Assembly: GCA_029948255.1 (NCBI GenBank)
Contig: JALIZF010001235.1
Coordinates: forward strand, 62,001 to 126,000
Direction of reading: 5' to 3'
Source of the DNA: Telmatactis stephensoni
Lineage: Eukaryota; Cnidaria; Anthozoa; Actiniaria; Isophelliidae
DNA length: 64,000 bases
Shown here one piece after another: positions 61,746-64,000 of this stretch. Made by a program: the position numbers and the translations under genes. The notes under the pieces were generated by a model. That model saw nothing but the letters and a program-made list of their open reading frames with translations, did not search any database and was not told where the DNA came from. Within the stretch, counting starts at the first letter, position 1. Each line of letters starts with the position of its first letter.

Positions 61746-63302
61746 ATAAAAATCTGAATAACAACTAGGAAAATTCGTAAAGCATGCATTAATTCTAGTA
61801 CTTGTAGTAAAATGCCGCCATTAAGGAAAAGTCCTTTTGCGCAAACATTGACTCTTTCAAAATCGTTGAACGTAGAAGCCTAAACATTAAATTTTGAATA
61901 TAGGAGCTGCATACAAGTTTTTTGCCGACTTGGAGAAATAGCCCAAATTCCTGTGGTACGAGAACACAGTCCAAAGTGTTAATAGGCTTATTAGATGAGT
62001 TCTGCTATTATAAACTTTCATATCCTAAATAAAAATTGTCCAAGAAGAGTAGATATAGGTGGATCTTTGTTTACCATTTTTGCTCATTAGCATATAGGCA
62101 TTTCTCTTTTCAACCAAATAAACACCAAATTAACTCTGAATATTGAAAGGGCATGGCAAAACTAGCTTTCTTTGGAAATTTGAGCATGGTACGGTACAAG
62201 CAATAGGTTTTGCGTGATGGAGTTTTAAAAACTCTAAATTTTACAAAGAATGTATGGGCTCATTAGCACTTTTGCCACCCAGAAATTTGAAAGCAAATTG
62301 GAAGCTGGATATCTCGCACAATATTGCATGCAAAGAGCTAAAAATTTCGTAGATTACTTATATTATAAAACTCTTAAAAGTTTTGGACTCAGTTTGTAAT
62401 TTTATCGATTTTTAACCGTATGCTAATGAAGCAGAATGTAAACACATGACGTCAGCAAAGATACTCGTATAACTGCCGGGTTAATTAATGATAATGATAT
62501 ATGGTTTCATACTGACGTTATCATCCAATGATAGCTGGCGTGACGTCAGGCGTTTAATCAACAACCTCGTTCCCAGGCCCTTCGCTTAGTGGGCGGGAAA
62601 AGGCAAAGGGCCTGCGAACGAGGTTGTTTAACCAAGCAATGTCAACCTCCAGAAGTTTCTTTTAGTCTATGATAAAACACAGTCATGACATTCGATTGAA
62701 AATACATTTTCCTATACCTTTTATAATGATTAAGCCTGTAAGTCCAAGAAACTTGGTACATTTGCTTGGAAGAAATTCATTTTATGAGTTGATCTAAATA
62801 TTTGGCATTTTATTAAAAATGAAGAAGAGGGTTCTATTGTATTTTAATGGGGTTTATTTATTGTCCAGTCTTCAGTTTGGAGACGGCTTCCAACAAAACG
62901 AATACCACAGTACCAACCACAGCGCCAGTCAACATCACGACAAATGCATCTACCTCGTTACCTGCCACAACTACAAAACAAGAAGAAACAACTACTCCAG
63001 TGCCAGTTGTTACAGAGTCTGCGACAGAGACAACAACTGCAACACTCAAGGATCCGACCACTACTAAGCCAGCTGTTACAGAGTCTGCAGGAGAGACAAC
63101 AACTGTACCACTCAAGGACCTGACCACTACTGAGCTAGCTGAGACGCCAGTGGCTACAAGTGCAAGCCCAAACGCTACAAAGAATGAGACGTTAACGATA
63201 TCATCAAGTACCACCCCCAAGTCGAAATCAGGGCGTCTGGTTGTTGCCGATGGGGTTTTGATGACGGCATTGATTGCTGGCTTACTTGGTTTGAAGCCAT
63301 AG
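60108..63302 (+). CDS. Mucin-like Thr/Ser-rich protein, probably GPI-anchored, 2 exons
   Basis: Exons 60108-60156 and 62869-63302 join in phase 1 to 160 aa. Residues 1 to about 18 are a signal peptide (KTTLFYTVFLAFILQ). The mature chain has no cysteine, is dominated by Thr, Ser, Pro, Ala, and has six N-glycosylation sites (NKT, NTT, NIT, NAS, NAT, NET). A 23-residue repeat occurs twice: VTESATETTTATLKD at 64-78 and VTESAGETTTVPLKD at 87-101, each followed by TTT. The C-terminus is a likely GPI signal: SKSG near 135-138, then a hydrophobic end (LMTALIAGLLGL). Expected to be heavily O-glycosylated on the cell surface. The family is not recognised beyond mucin-like. The alternative acceptor tcttcag at 62874 would shift the frame, so 62869 is preferred. 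Confidence 0.8.
61711..61744 (+). repeat. (GA)n microsatellite
   Basis: About 15 GA units with one GC interruption, in the intron of the mucin-like gene. Confidence 0.9.
62558..62630. repeat. Short hairpin, arms ACAACCTCGTTCCCAGGCCC
   Basis: ACAACCTCGTTCCCAGGCCC at 62561 pairs with GGGCCTGCGAACGAGGTTGT ending at 62628, loop of about 28 nt. A small MITE in the intron of the mucin-like gene. Confidence 0.65.
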
Positions 63303-64000
63303 ATGTGGCACTCTATAGTTTAAAAACAAACTTTTTATCGTTACTTATTGACATAAGTTTCGATTTAAGATTATTGACTGTCCTTATTCACTGGTGTCTA
63401 GACGAGAATGGAAGTCAACGTATATTTTGACTCAGTTGCATTTTGTTTGTGGATGACTTAATTGTATTAATTTGCGCCAATTTGACCAGCGCATGAGCAA
63501 TAGTCCCCTTCACAGTTCCCTGCGCCATCTTGAAAGGTAGCCGTCGTGGATGCCTTTGTATCGAAGCGAGACGAACGGAGAGCGTGCAATGATAGATACC
63601 TTTTTTAACACCTAGGACAATTATTCACAAGTGTCTATCGTTGCAAGCTCGATGCAAAGGCACGGCTACCTTTCAAGATGGCGCAGAGAACTGTGAAGGG
63701 GACTATTGCATGTATTTCCACTGGAAAATACTGATGCAGTCGCCGAAGATAAGGCATTCATGCTCAATAAGGCGGCTTTTATAATTAAGGAAGAGTTTAG
63801 TAATTAAGGCGGCAAATTAAATCGATTCAAAACTCGTATATCTTTTCTGTTGTTCCATTAAAGAAGGCTTTACATATATATAATTATTCTAGATCCTTAC
63901 TGAGGATTTTCTACCCTAAAAGAGGCTAGAGAAAACGATTTGAATAGGAATAAAGAAACTACAAGGATGCAGCGAGTACAATGCCCTTAGCATCTTCTGC
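63303..64000. other. 3' flank of the mucin-like gene
   Basis: Holds a foldback element (63497-63709). Candidate poly(A) signals are ATTAAA 63857-63862 and AATAAA 63949-63954; neither is close to the stop. No further gene is visible. Confidence 0.5.
63497..63709. repeat. Foldback element with YY1-like motif in each arm
   Basis: Left GCAATAGTCCCCTTCACAGT to GAAAGGTAGCCG is the inverse of right CGGCTACCTTTCAAGATGGC to GGGGACTATTGC, arms of about 47 bp with one or two mismatches. Both arms carry CAAGATGGCGC, close to the YY1 consensus. Confidence 0.7.

Overview
This is a 64 kb window of an AT-rich, intron-rich animal nuclear genome. The protein matches (BRK1, a selenocysteine thioredoxin-glutathione reductase, a type II PKA regulatory subunit) are metazoan. 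The dense foldback/MITE content and AT-rich introns resemble an anthozoan cnidarian such as a stony coral, but that placement is an inference. There are no bacterial-style operons. Genes are split by GT-AG introns, and I placed each splice site by matching phase across exons.

Layout. (1) 1-332: probable last exon of an unrecognised plus-strand gene. (2) 729-2898 (+): BRK1/HSPC300, three exons, 71 aa, an actin-regulatory WAVE complex subunit; an NRF1-like motif lies just upstream. (3) 5176-16438 (+): thioredoxin-glutathione reductase (TXNRD3/TGR type), 16 coding exons, 593 aa. It has an N-terminal dithiol glutaredoxin domain, a CVNVGC redox centre, and a C-terminal Gly-Cys-Sec-Gly tail read through an in-frame TGA, with a foldable SECIS element 121 nt downstream. 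(4) 18539-35396 (-): type II cAMP-dependent protein kinase regulatory subunit, convergent with TGR. It has two alternative first coding exons of the same phase; one encodes the dimerization/docking domain and the other does not. (5) 35.4-47.7 kb: gene-poor, filled with foldback elements and simple repeats. (6) 47702-47959 (-): a possible small gene or last exon. (7) 48244-53251 (+): a secreted Ly6/uPAR (three-finger) protein with signal peptide and GPI signal, behind a TATA box. (8) 60108-63302 (+): a cysteine-free, Thr/Ser-rich mucin-like protein with signal peptide and probable GPI anchor.

Notable structure. The last TGR intron is almost entirely a 22-bp minisatellite whose units carry two 5'-splice-site-like motifs. 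One TGR acceptor plus exon start has been duplicated in tandem (90 bp, in frame). A 1.66 kb near-perfect palindrome sits in a PKA-R intron. Several foldback/MITE families recur across the window, some with visible target-site duplications.

The genes do not form one pathway. BRK1 (actin), TGR (thiol redox) and PKA-R (cAMP signalling) are housekeeping or signalling genes; the two right-hand genes encode cell-surface proteins.
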